The position numbers and the translations under genes are program-made. This document shows, in pieces, positions 1 to 8,230 of a stretch of 18,470 nt of DNA (positions are counted from its first letter, which is position 1; the number at the start of each line of letters is the position of its first letter). The notes under the pieces were generated by a model that was given only the letters and a program-made list of their open reading frames with translations, was not told the origin of the DNA and did not search any database. The stretch comes from an uncultured Synergistales bacterium. Its GTDB lineage: Bacteria; Synergistota; Synergistia; Synergistales; Aminobacteriaceae. Location: contig CAJOGG010000005.1 of assembly GCA_905234205.1 (NCBI GenBank), positions 1 through 18,470 on the forward strand, read 5' to 3'.

Positions 1-700
1 TTCATAGTTGCGAACAATTCGAGGCGTTGCAATATAAATTTTTTTACCAAAATTATGAGCAATTTCAATCGCTTTTTGATAAATTTTCGGCAAAATTTTT
101 TCGTGATTATACGATTCGCCGCCGAATAAAATTTCATCGGCACCGGATTTAATTGAAATTGTCAATTTTTCGATTGTATCGGCATGAACAATTAAATTTG
201 TATTTTTGGCATTATACGGCTCAAAATTAATTTTTTTCAGATTCTCGGCATAATTTAAATTGTAATCGTGATAATTTTTATGAATCACTTTAATTTTTGA
301 CATCGCAAGTTGTTCATCTTCAAGTTGTTTAATGACTCTCCGGCGGACATCATTAATCTCACTGATTGGCACCATAATATTATCATCAATATTATAAGCG
401 CAACTGTTTAACTCAAAAATGGAATTTCCGATTCGACATAGTTGGCTGCTTATTTTATCGACTGTCAGTGGTTGATTTTTTGCCGGTTCGACGATAAATT
501 TTGTTTCAGCTTCGGCAAAATCATCTGCTTCGCCCCAAGAAATTGCTAATCGTAGTTTGAACGGCTCACCAATTTTTGCACTAACTCTGCCGGTAAGTGG
601 AATTTTACGAATTGGTGCTGCACTCGTGAAAAATTTCCTGGCATGTTTAGTTAATTCAGCGTCAAAAATCTTAAAAACTCTGTCATGGACTTTTACACCG
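1..700 (-). other. U32-family peptidase C-terminal half, edge-truncated, joined to the tape measure
   Basis: The translated segment contains hallmarks of the long U32 peptidase family. These are an RKIPLTGRVSAKIGEP stretch, then AKNQPLT, QLCRIGNS, MVPISEINDVRRR (DUF3656-like region), and NLIVHADTIEKL, GADEILFGGES and IYIATPRI (start of a further U32 barrel). The family's N-terminal barrel, which should precede this, is absent and replaced by tape measure. Base composition also changes: bases 181-300 hold 29 G or C in 120, against 31 in 60 at 2401-2460 in the tape measure. U32 enzymes are chromosomal housekeeping proteins (some act in rRNA or ubiquinone hydroxylation, others are annotated as collagenase-like proteases), so this is host-type DNA. 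The exact junction is uncertain, about 640-730. Confidence 0.8.
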
Positions 701-3700
701 CGAATATTTTCAGCTACTGCCGTCATGGTTGTGTAAATCGTCTCAAAGCCTTCAGCCAATGATGTCTTAAATGGTTCATAAGCCGCTGACATTTCAGCAA
801 CCCTTTCAGCAAACCCCTCGCTCATTTTATTAAGCATGGTCATATCCTTTAACTGTGCCTGTAATTGAGCCTGATTCTCTGCCTGTTCGTTAGCCGCAAT
901 TTCATTTTCACTTGGCCCAAAACCGAACAAACTAGCCGTCCAATCTACAGCTCCGTTCCATGCGTCTGCAATACCGCCGGTTACGGTGTCCCAAGTTCCC
1001 TTAATAGTATCACACACACTGCTAAAGGCTTGTAATAATCCGTCAAATGCTCCGGTAAAATCGAATGTCAATAAGCCCTTTATGGTCTGGCCTGCACCTT
1101 CAAATATTCCAGAAGCACCCGTAGCAAGTTGCTCCATGCCATTAAACGTATTCTTCAAGGAATCGCCAAATTGACTTCTGAAATCTTCCCAGTGTGTCGT
1201 TACTATATTCTTCGCTTCTCTCCATTTTTGAGAGATAAAATCAGCCCCCGCACCAACGGCTTTAGAAGCAGAGTCGAATGCCTTGATAAGACCGTCCCCT
1301 ATTTCATTAATATCAAGTGTAAATATTCCGTGAATAGTCTCTCCAAGGTTATCCAGCATAGACGATAGATTTACGCCTATTGTTTCGAGTGTCTCAAATC
1401 CAAATGGGAATCTTTCACTGAATGAATCTTTTAACTTGCTCCAGCCTAAAGCGATACCATCTTTCGCCTTATTCCACGTTTGAGTAACTAGGTCAGCTCC
1501 CGCACTGATAGTGTCATAAGCAGAATCGAATGTGTTAACGAGTCCTTGACCTACTTCAGAAAAATCGAACGTTAATAGTCCATGAAATGTTTCGCCAAGT
1601 CCATCAAAAGTTGAAGCAACATTTGTAGCTATTTTCTCTATGCCATCAAAAGCAAACGAGAATCTCTCACTGAATGCAGCTCTTAGCTTGCTCCAGCCTA
1701 GGGCTATACTGTCTTGTGTTTTGCTCCAAGTTTTGGCGACAAAATCAGCACCTGTAACAATGACGTTATACGCAGAATCAAAAGCCGTAATAAGCCCATC
1801 ACCTATTTCATATACATCAAGTGTGAATAATCCGTGAATAGTCTCGCCTAAACCACCGAACATGGCGGCAAGATTAGTGCCTGCTTTCTCTATTGCGTCG
1901 AAAGTTACAGGGAATCTTTCAGCGAATTTGCCTTTGAGCTTATCCCAGCCAGTAGCAACTCTCTCTTTCACAGCAGACCAAGCTTCTTGAACATAAGTAA
2001 ACGCTTTGCTTGCATATGTTTTCACTACAGCAAATACATCTTTCAGCGTCCATGAATCCCACCATGCTTTAATCTTGTCCCAATTCTTGTATATCAGATA
2101 GGCTCCCGCAGCAAGTGCCGCTATTGCTCCTCCGATAATCATAATTTTCAAGCCCATAGGACTGAATAAACCGCTAATGAGATTTTTCCCCATGCTCATA
2201 ATTCCGGAAAATGCTTTGCCGATTCCAGAACCAACCGCTTTAAAAGCCCCGCCGATTCCTTTTACTCCATTCGTTAATTTTCCCGTTAGCTTCGAGAATG
2301 CACCAGCTTTGTTGCTCACTTCTGCCAGACCTTTTGCACTTGTCAACGCGTTTGCATTCAACGTATTTAGCACAACTCCAAGGCCCTGAAATGGTAACTT
2401 CATCACAAGCCCTGCTATCTTTGCGCCAGTCATTGCAACTTTTAACGCGGCAAAGCCTCCTACAGCACTGACAATAACTTTAGTCAAACCGGGGTACGCC
2501 TGCATGAGTTTTGTAACGCCCGATACCATAGTAGAAAACGCTTTCACAATTTGCGTGGCATAGGGTAATAACACATTGCCAATCTCAATCATAAAACCTT
2601 CAACGGCTGAACCAGCAATTGTCATTTGACCTTTGAGAGTGTTACGAATCTTTTCGGCCATTTCTTGCGATACACCGGTGGCATTTTTCGCTACTTCATT
2701 ATATGCGTCGTAAGTTCCTTTAGCGGACTCTTGCATGAACAACTGAATAGCTTTAGCCCCCTCTTTACCGAAAATTTTCGTTAAGGCTGCTAATTGATCC
2801 GGCGGCTTCATGTCCTTCATCGAAGTATTGAGATCGTTAATTATCGTTGGAAAATCGCGCATTTTGCCTTTGCTGTCAACTAAAGCAACTCCATAAGATT
2901 TTAATGCTTTCTCAACTTGCTGAGGCTGCTTGGAAATTTTCTCGAATGCCTCAGACATTGCTTTATCGGCAGCAGCTCCCTTGATTCCACTCTTAGCTAA
3001 CATGGTTGTATACACGCTTAAATCACTAAATGAGATTCCTAACTTGCGCGCTATCTTGTCGCTGTTCTCCATGCCTGCACGTAAATCTTCAATGGGAATT
3101 GCAGTGTGTTCAGCCAAAGCTTGTAACTGTCCGCTTGATTCACGGTTTAATCGGGTCAATTCCTGTAACGAACCATCGACAGACGATTTCATTATTGCTA
3201 ACATTCCAGAGGCCGCTTCACCTCCGAAAATATTGCTTAGAATCTTCATCTGGTCTGCTGAACCCATATTGCCGATTATAGCATTTAAGGTTTTCATTAA
3301 GTCAGGCATGTCGCGCAAATTACCCGCTGAATCTCGTGCGGATATTCCCAACTTCTTGAACTCTTTCTCAACAGCCTTGGGTTCTTTGCTCAATCTTGTA
3401 AGAGCTGCCCGTAACGCCGTGCCACCTTGTGAGCCTTTGATACCAGCGTCAGCCATTTTTCCAAGCATAGCGTTTGTCTCTTCGATCGAAATTCCTAAAC
3501 CAGAAGCTAACGGAGCAACATATTTCAACGACTCGCCTAACCCCGCGATACTTGAGTTACTGGCCGCGCTTGTTTGTGCAAGTACGTTACTGATTCGGTT
3601 AGCGTTATCAGCCTCAAGTCCAAAACCTCGCAACGCACTCGCCATAATGTCAGCTCCTGTTGCCAAGTCCATTCCTTCAACCGTCGCCATATCGAGTAAT

Positions 3701-4785
3701 CCGGGCATAGCTGAAATTATTTCGTTGGTCTTGAAACCTGCACGAGCTAAATTTTCCTGTGATTGTGCTGCCTGTACCGCGCTGAATTGTGTATCAGCTC
3801 CAAGCTGTAAAGCCTGCTTGCGTAATGCCTCAAATTCCTTAGCATCTTGTGCTTTGTTCCTGCCTGCGCCCGAAAACGACACAGCGTTGATCCTTGCCAT
3901 TTGCTGCTCAAAGTCCGCTGCTTTCATCGTAGGAGCCATTAGACTCATTCCAGCACCAGCCGCCGTGATTAAATCGCCCTTGATGTTGTTGAACGATAGC
4001 TTCTCTTTCGTAGCTGCGAAGGCCGCCCGTGATTTTGCCAGCTTTTCTTGAGCCGCTGTAACTTTCTGAGACTGTTCAGTTAAACGCTGTTGCGATGCCG
4101 CTAAATTTTGTGTATCCACACCAGCCGCTGATAATTCCGCCCTCATTTTCGCAAGAGCTTCTGTATCTCGTGCGATCCCTGATTGTAGTTTATCAGCTTG
4201 TGCATTCAGGCTTTTGGCCTCATTAGCCATTGTCTTGGTTTGCAAGGACGAAGCCTGCATTTCACCTTTCAAGCGTTTCGATTCAGATTGAGCATGCTGT
4301 AACTCTTTACTGCTTTGTTTTACCGCACTGCCTAATCTACGGGCTTCTTCTTGTGCTTTTGTATACTGTGATTGAAGTTCAGCAGTTGGAGTCTTAGACG
4401 CTTTAATCTGATTTTCGAGCGACTGTACATTTAATTGAGCAGCTTTGTATGCGTCCCTATTCCGAACAAGTGAAGCATTAAGATTTTCAACGTTGGCTTG
4501 TGATTCCCTATATTGGTTTCTTAGTTCTGCGGTCTTCTGCGACGATGAAGTAATTTGAGTTTCGAGAGCCTTAGCTTGATTTTGTGCTTCAATCATGGCT
4601 GCCTGATTCTTGCTGATAGAATCCTGCAATTTCTGGTAGCCCTCTATTTGTCCCGAAGCTTTCTGCAACTCTGAAGAACGCTGCTGTAACTGGGACATAG
4701 CTTGCCCGGCCTTGCTGAATGCTTGACCGAATCCGCCAGTCAATGTTGCACCTATCGCAAAACTTATTTCGACTGCTTTAGCCAT
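1..4785 (-). CDS. Tail tape-measure protein (TP901 type) fused in frame to a U32 peptidase segment; no stop in window
   Basis: The ATG at 4785 follows an AGGTGA ribosome site and opens 1595 codons with no stop before the window edge. Residues 1-280 are Gln/Ala/Lys-rich and look like coiled coil. Residues about 291-755 match the TP901 tape-measure core (starting DFEQQ), and the core contains two related halves. Hydrophobic stretches lie near 762-780 and 878-898. Residues 936-1271 are four tandem 84-residue repeats beginning with Trp. In contractile-tailed phages the tape measure sets tail length, is wrapped by the tail tube and is ejected at infection; its place directly after the chaperone gene is the normal one. 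From about residue 1366 the protein stops looking like a phage protein and becomes the DUF3656 region and second barrel start of a U32 peptidase. I am sure of the tape-measure identity and of the continuous frame, but not that a fused protein is made. Confidence 0.9.
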   Translation of the reverse strand, partial: MAKAVEISFAIGATLTGGFGQAFSKAGQAMSQLQQRSSELQKASGQIEGYQKLQDSISKNQAAMIEAQNQAKALETQITSSSQKTAELRNQYRESQANVENLNASLVRNRDAYKAAQLNVQSLENQIKASKTPTAELQSQYTKAQEEARRLGSAVKQSSKELQHAQSESKRLKGEMQASSLQTKTMANEAKSLNAQADKLQSGIARDTEALAKMRAELSAAGVDTQNLAASQQRLTEQSQKVTAAQEKLAKSRAAFAATKEKLSFNNIKGDLITAAGAGMSLMAPTMKAADFEQQMARINAVSFSGAGRNKAQDAKEFEALRKQALQLGADTQFSAVQAAQSQENLARAGFKTNEIISAMPGLLDMATVEGMDLATGADIMASALRGFGLEADNANRISNVLAQTSAASNSSIAGLGESLKYVAPLASGLGISIEETNAMLGKMADAGIKGSQGGTALRAALTRLSKEPKAVEKEFKKLGISARDSAGNLRDMPDLMKTLNAIIGNMGSADQMKILSNIFGGEAASGMLAIMKSSVDGSLQELTRLNRESSGQLQALAEHTAIPIEDLRAGMENSDKIARKLGISFSDLSVYTTMLAKSGIKGAAADKAMSEAFEKISKQPQQVEKALKSYGVALVDSKGKMRDFPTIINDLNTSMKDMKPPDQLAALTKIFGKEGAKAIQLFMQESAKGTYDAYNEVAKNATGVSQEMAEKIRNTLKGQMTIAGSAVEGFMIEIGNVLLPYATQIVKAFSTMVSGVTKLMQAYPGLTKVIVSAVGGFAALKVAMTGAKIAGLVMKLPFQGLGVVLNTLNANALTSAKGLAEVSNKAGAFSKLTGKLTNGVKGIGGAFKAVGSGIGKAFSGIMSMGKNLISGLFSPMGLKIMIIGGAIAALAAGAYLIYKNWDKIKAWWDSWTLKDVFAVVKTYASKAFTYVQEAWSAVKERVATGWDKLKGKFAERFPVTFDAIEKAGTNLAAMFGGLGETIHGLFTLDVYEIGDGLITAFDSAYNVIVTGADFVAKTWSKTQDSIALGWSKLRAAFSERFSFAFDGIEKIATNVASTFDGLGETFHGLLTFDFSEVGQGLVNTFDSAYDTISAGADLVTQTWNKAKDGIALGWSKLKDSFSERFPFGFETLETIGVNLSSMLDNLGETIHGIFTLDINEIGDGLIKAFDSASKAVGAGADFISQKWREAKNIVTTHWEDFRSQFGDSLKNTFNGMEQLATGASGIFEGAGQTIKGLLTFDFTGAFDGLLQAFSSVCDTIKGTWDTVTGGIADAWNGAVDWTASLFGFGPSENEIAANEQAENQAQLQAQLKDMTMLNKMSEGFAERVAEMSAAYEPFKTSLAEGFETIYTTMTAVAENIRGVKVHDRVFKIFDAELTKHARKFFTSAAPIRKIPLTGRVSAKIGEPFKLRLAISWGEADDFAEAETKFIVEPAKNQPLTVDKISSQLCRIGNSIFELNSCAYNIDDNIMVPISEINDVRRRVIKQLEDEQLAMSKIKVIHKNYHDYNLNYAENLKKINFEPYNAKNTNLIVHADTIEKLTISIKSGADEILFGGESYNHEKILPKIYQKAIEIAHNFGKKIYIATPRIVRNYE
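973..1980 (-). repeat. Four tandem 84-residue (252-base) repeats inside the tape measure
   Basis: Units run 1980-1729, 1728-1477, 1476-1225 and 1224-973, each starting with Trp. Each unit carries a GWxKL-like segment, then FSERF, then a GLGETIHGLFTLD-type core, then a GLxxAFDSA segment. The first three units are close to each other, while the fourth is clearly diverged (GAGQTIKGLLTFD). Tape measures commonly grow or shrink by duplication because their length sets tail length, so a repeat of this kind probably adjusted the tail. The spacing was counted directly between equivalent residues. Confidence 0.85.
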
Positions 4786-4792
4786 TAGGGAA

Positions 4793-5277
4793 TCACCTGC
4801 CTTTATTGTTAATTGATTGTTCTAACTTTTTCGATTCGTCACTGACTATATCAACCCATTCGCTTAATTCTCGTATGGGCATCTGTAACCATTCACGAAT
4901 CGGTGTACCAGTATCAGCTCGCGCTAATCTGACTGCAACTCTTCTGAGGATATTTCGGGGTTGGTCTCCGGGGTTTCTGCTTCTTCGTTCGTCGTAGAGT
5001 CCGTATCGAGTAAAAAACTTAATACCCTATCAACAACTATTCGGAAGTCACGAATTTCTAACTGCTTCAATGTTTCAACGGGCATCTTCAAAGCTCGCGC
5101 CGCAAGCCTGATACAATAGTCACGTGAAGAATCCATTACAACAGCAATTCGCTTATCCTTCATAATTTCCTCTTCAGTGTCAATTAAATCGTCGGGCCTC
5201 AAGTTTTCCGGCTGTAAGTCAAGCTCGCTAACTTCTTCATTATTCCATTTTATCGGCTTTCGTAACTTAATTATCAT
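4793..5277 (-). CDS. Tail assembly chaperone, -1 frameshift product (E/E'-like)
   Basis: Reading residues 1-89 of the chaperone and slipping back one base at the heptamer 5017-5011 gives an open frame of 72 more residues ending at TGA 4795-4793, for a 161-residue product. The extension contains REWLQMPIRELSEWVDIVSD, which looks like the T or E' extension that contacts the tape measure. It has no ATG start of its own near its beginning. It ends 7 bases before the tape-measure ATG, as in other phages. In lambda and P2 the shift happens in a few percent of passages and the ratio of the two proteins matters for tail assembly; that this applies here is inferred. Confidence 0.75.
4924..5277 (-). 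CDS. Tail assembly chaperone, unshifted form (P2 gpE-like)
   Basis: This is a 117-residue acidic protein with a GGGGAG ribosome site just upstream. It lies between tail tube and tape measure, the invariant place of the tail assembly chaperone pair (lambda G/GT, P2 E/E'). The N-terminal segment (IIKLRKPIKWNNEEVSELDL) resembles the E/gp41/gp14 chaperone family: short beta-strand start, then helical MPVETLKQLEIRDFRIVVD. The chaperone coats the tape measure before tube polymerisation. The tail from residue 90 (Thr/Glu/Ser-rich) is low in complexity and would be replaced in the frameshifted form. Identity rests mainly on position plus the frameshift architecture. Confidence 0.8.
   Translation of the reverse strand: MIIKLRKPIKWNNEEVSELDLQPENLRPDDLIDTEEEIMKDKRIAVVMDSSRDYCIRLAARALKMPVETLKQLEIRDFRIVVDRVLSFLLDTDSTTNEEAETPETNPEISSEELQSD
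5011..5017 (-). promoter_or_regulatory. Programmed -1 ribosomal frameshift heptamer U UUU UUA
   Basis: On the minus strand the zero frame reads AGT TTT TTA, giving T TTT TTA in the canonical X XXY YYZ phase. It is the same heptamer as the HIV-1 gag-pol slip site and one base from the P2 E/E' site T TTT TTG. The -1 frame is open from here to 4793. I did not find a convincing stimulatory hairpin downstream. Confidence 0.75.
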
Positions 5278-5292
5278 TCTCGCTCCCCCTGA

Positions 5293-5811
5293 TTACATTC
5301 CTAAATTTTTTCTGACCTGCGTCAAATAATCGACACCGTGAATCTTGTATATGTAGTTCGGTTTATCGATTTCAACAACTTCACTCTCGTTGATCTCAAC
5401 CTTCAAGTAATAGACTTCAATTTCGGTCTGTGTACCCGTTGCGTCATTAATTACGAGATTCCCTAGGTTCGCATTTTTCGTTCTGCCCTTCATAAACACG
5501 TAGATATGAGTGTGTTCGATTATTCCTAAGCTGGAATTAAACTCTTGATGATCCGCGTGCATTTCGATTGTATGAGCATTAGGATTAAGCAATTTCGTGA
5601 TATTCTTCGTGATGGAACGCCACGTCAAACTGACAGTCATCGGCCCAATCTGACCTACACCAGGAGAATCTATACTACCTGCCAAGCCCGCACCTTTTAC
5701 TTCCGATGTCGTGATCTCAATGTTAGGAAAATTTCCCTCCGCCACACCGAGTACATCAGTTTTATTCAGATATACCTTAAACTGTAGACCTTTTTCTGGA
5801 ATTAAGCTCAT
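5293..5811 (-). CDS. Major tail tube protein (P2 FII family)
   Basis: The protein has 172 residues, the same length as P2 gpFII, and sits immediately after the sheath gene with a GGAGTG ribosome site. It begins with a short strand (GLQFKVYLNKTDVLGVAEGNFPNIE) followed by a glycine-rich loop (EVKGAGLAGSIDSPGVGQIGP). It is then mostly beta (MTVSLTWRSI, HTHIYVFMKGRTK, EIEVYYLKVEINESEVVEID), ending in KIHGVDYLTQVRKNLGM, close to the family's C-terminus. It forms the inner tube through which DNA passes, stacked around the tape measure and inside the sheath. Context and sequence agree. Confidence 0.92.
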   Translation of the reverse strand: MSLIPEKGLQFKVYLNKTDVLGVAEGNFPNIEITTSEVKGAGLAGSIDSPGVGQIGPMTVSLTWRSITKNITKLLNPNAHTIEMHADHQEFNSSLGIIEHTHIYVFMKGRTKNANLGNLVINDATGTQTEIEVYYLKVEINESEVVEIDKPNYIYKIHGVDYLTQVRKNLGM

Positions 5812-5826
5812 TGATAATCACACTCC

Positions 5827-7320
5827 TTATGCTGCGGCAGCAAACAACGTCTGCATATAATCCGGGTAAAACTCAACGATACTGATAATTTGTTCCGCAG
5901 GAGGTGCTGGCGTGAAATAAATATGAAAACGCAAAATCCCGCTCAATAAATCCGTAGTAGGATTCTCGCTCGACAAAAATTCAACTCGTCCACCCAAAAT
6001 AACACCAAGATTCTGTAACCCGTTTAATCTCATGTTGTAGCTATTCACGATAGTCCTAATTAATCGCGGTGTCATATTCGAGTCTACTTCCTGCCAAAAC
6101 ATTGTTATGAAGTCATTGCGTACCCAGTCAAACATTCTGCGCACAGAAATAAAACTGTCCTTCACGTCGGTATTAGCAGGATAAATTGCCGTCCTGTTTC
6201 CCCACGCTTTCCAGCCGCCTATGAAATTCAACGGAACTACAACGCCCTGACCGTTCAAATAATTAGCTTCTTCCAAGCCTAAATTAATCTCTTCGCCCGC
6301 AGCGTTCACACACGCATTTATTTGCAACGCATTATTGCTTGGAGATTGATAAGGCACGTCATCATTTCCATTGTCTATGCTGTTCATGAGGCCGATTAAC
6401 TGTGTCGATAAATGATAAACATCATCACCTAATTTGACTTTTGGCCAACAAGCTATCATGTGTTCGTCGGAATAATTGTTGCGATTTTTCCATTCAGCAA
6501 CTTTCGAGTAAACGTCAGCTCCCGTTGAATCGCTTGGAATATCAACAACTGCTTGTGCTGTGAAAATCCCGTTGACGTTCTCAGCTTTGGCAACCATAAC
6601 CGCAGCAACTTCTGGTAACTCGCTGAACTTTGGAGCACCGATTAATCCGGGAATAAGTCTGAATTTCGGGAACACCTGATTAACAAGTTCAAGCCCTGTG
6701 TATTTCCCTGTTACAGCATTCACACCGCCGATTACGTCAGACGCACTCACACTTTCGGGCTTAAGTTTTGTGTATGTGAGGTAAACTTCTGCTTGATTCG
6801 CAAGTGCCCCCGTAGGTATCACGCTGAAAATCAAATTGCCGTCCTCATCATAAGCTAACGAGTAATCCGTATCCTTAGCATACACAACTCTGCCTGTAGG
6901 TTCGTCATCGTCGCCTATGTCGTCGTCAACGTTTTGATTAGCGGCTTCGAAGCCTATTTCAAGAATCTCTGTGCCTAGATCAATTTCGCCTGAAGTAATC
7001 GTGAATTTCTTTGCGGTCGCTAATTCTTTATGCTTGCTTGGGTCTAACACGTTGATCAACACACATGGACTCATACCGTATAAAGCAAACTGCGAGTAAA
7101 TAAACTCACACAATGTATATTTCTCAAAATCCTTGCTAAATCCAAATAACTCCACCGCTTCAGCATATGAATAGCATAACTGCGGCTTATTAACGTTTGA
7201 CGGGTCAGCCAAGTGTATTGGAGCAGTACCAACAATTACGGGCAAGCCTGACTCGCCCTGCGTAGGGGATATTAATGAAGTAGGAACTTCTTGTGTAAAT
7301 ACTCCATGCCTAAATGCCAT
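5827..7320 (-). CDS. Contractile tail sheath protein
   Basis: This 497-residue protein is about the size of the Mu sheath. The N-terminus (FRHGVFTQEVPTSLISP) and the block around residues 365-405 (WGNRTAIYPA, then SVRRMFDWV) are characteristic of the phage sheath family. So is the C-terminal LGVILGGRVEF, then LRFHIYFTPAPPAEQI. The central insertion around residues 135-210 is acidic and variable, as expected for the surface-exposed domain. The sheath contracts to drive the tube through the cell envelope, so its presence makes this a myovirus or a phage-tail-like particle locus. It ends with an alanine run. The start overlaps nothing and lies a few bases after the upstream stop, with a GGAAG ribosome site partly inside that gene. 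Confidence 0.95.
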   Translation of the reverse strand: MAFRHGVFTQEVPTSLISPTQGESGLPVIVGTAPIHLADPSNVNKPQLCYSYAEAVELFGFSKDFEKYTLCEFIYSQFALYGMSPCVLINVLDPSKHKELATAKKFTITSGEIDLGTEILEIGFEAANQNVDDDIGDDDEPTGRVVYAKDTDYSLAYDEDGNLIFSVIPTGALANQAEVYLTYTKLKPESVSASDVIGGVNAVTGKYTGLELVNQVFPKFRLIPGLIGAPKFSELPEVAAVMVAKAENVNGIFTAQAVVDIPSDSTGADVYSKVAEWKNRNNYSDEHMIACWPKVKLGDDVYHLSTQLIGLMNSIDNGNDDVPYQSPSNNALQINACVNAAGEEINLGLEEANYLNGQGVVVPLNFIGGWKAWGNRTAIYPANTDVKDSFISVRRMFDWVRNDFITMFWQEVDSNMTPRLIRTIVNSYNMRLNGLQNLGVILGGRVEFLSSENPTTDLLSGILRFHIYFTPAPPAEQIISIVEFYPDYMQTLFAAAA

Positions 7321-7326
7321 TTAATC

Positions 7327-7590
7327 TCACTTCCTTTTCTTGACAGCTAATGCAGCCGCTTTTGTGCGTATAGTCTCATAGAGTTTTTCCTCGTATGAAC
7401 CGTTCCGCTTTAACTTGGCTCTGACTTCCCATAATGAATCGATCGGGACTATCAAGGCTTTCACTTCGGGGATTTTATTTATTGCGTCTTCAACATTCGG
7501 TGGTAAGCCGTCCACAAACACCTGAGACTCTTGCAAACCTAGCGATAAAACATTCGGGCCTGCGTAAACTACTCTCGTATCTTCGTTCAT
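7327..7590 (-). CDS. Small protein of unknown function upstream of sheath
   Basis: An 87-residue reading frame fits tightly between the tail completion-like gene and the sheath gene, in the same direction. It starts MNEDTRVVYAGPNVLSLGL and ends in a lysine-rich helix. The pattern YxGP...LGL...VFxDGLP followed by IPEVKALIVPIDSL suggests a small beta-strand domain followed by a helical tail. In Mu a short gene (gp38) sits at the same place before the sheath, but I do not see a clear sequence match to that family. It is probably a virion morphogenesis factor. The annotation is positional only. Confidence 0.65.
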   Translation of the reverse strand: MNEDTRVVYAGPNVLSLGLQESQVFVDGLPPNVEDAINKIPEVKALIVPIDSLWEVRAKLKRNGSYEEKLYETIRTKAAALAVKKRK

Positions 7591-7601
7591 CTTCTCAACT
7601 C

Positions 7602-8171
7602 CTAATAATCGTAATTATTTGGCATTAAAGGCCGTGCGATTTCCCATACTGTATTCATATAGCCTAAGAAATATGGCCAGTCCTGCTCCTGTGTTAATCC
7701 GCTCGTCATTGGCATATCAAGCCTGTATCTTCCTTCAAGAATCCGTGCGGGCATCGTCAATAAATCCTGCCTTACTTTCTCAAGAATGTTGTACACATCG
7801 CGATAGCCCTGACAGTCTTTTGACTCGACGTATGATTCTTTCTCTTTGTCATAAACACCGTCGTAAATGCCCACGATAATTTGAACTGCTGCACGCGCCT
7901 GATCCAGCGAGCCTTCTTCCTTGTCCGTGACCTCCCCCAATTTCACAATGACACAGGGAAAATTACTCTCAATATCTGTAGCTGTATATCCTTGAGGGAC
8001 TATGCTCTGCTTATCTGATTTTGGCTTTACTGTTGCGCCTGAAGGTTGAGGGAGATATTGCGGAAACACCTTAACCGTTTGTAACAATCCTGATTTTGAC
8101 GGTAGCTCGTAATCCTTGAACAAGTTTGTGAAACGTGTAACTAATGCATCAAGTAAATTTAGCTCAATCAT
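7602..8171 (-). CDS. Tail completion / terminator-like protein
   Basis: The chosen start is the ATG at 8171 (MIELNLLDALVTRF) because AAAGGAG lies six to seven bases upstream. An in-frame ATG at 8234 that overlaps the previous stop has no ribosome site and would add 21 residues. The 189-residue product has an N-terminal helix and then a mixed region with IESNFPCVIVKLGEV, ARAAVQIIVGIYD and GYRDVYNILEKVRQDLL. The end reads PYFLGYMNTVWEIARP. This alternation, together with the position between the Z-like protein and the sheath, fits the tail terminator or gp37-like class that caps the tail and joins it to the head. Family assignment is by pattern and position, not by a strong motif. Confidence 0.65.
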   Translation of the reverse strand: MIELNLLDALVTRFTNLFKDYELPSKSGLLQTVKVFPQYLPQPSGATVKPKSDKQSIVPQGYTATDIESNFPCVIVKLGEVTDKEEGSLDQARAAVQIIVGIYDGVYDKEKESYVESKDCQGYRDVYNILEKVRQDLLTMPARILEGRYRLDMPMTSGLTQEQDWPYFLGYMNTVWEIARPLMPNNYDY

Positions 8172-8230
8172 TTTGACTCCTTTATCCAGTGCCCATAAAC
8201 CCGTGGCAACTCTCATGTATGGCTTGTATC

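Noticed and set aside
2930..4051. A 373-codon plus-strand open frame
   Set aside because: It is antisense to the TP901 core of the tape measure and its Ala/Ser/Pro/Leu composition mirrors the sense codons; no ribosome site or domain is visible.
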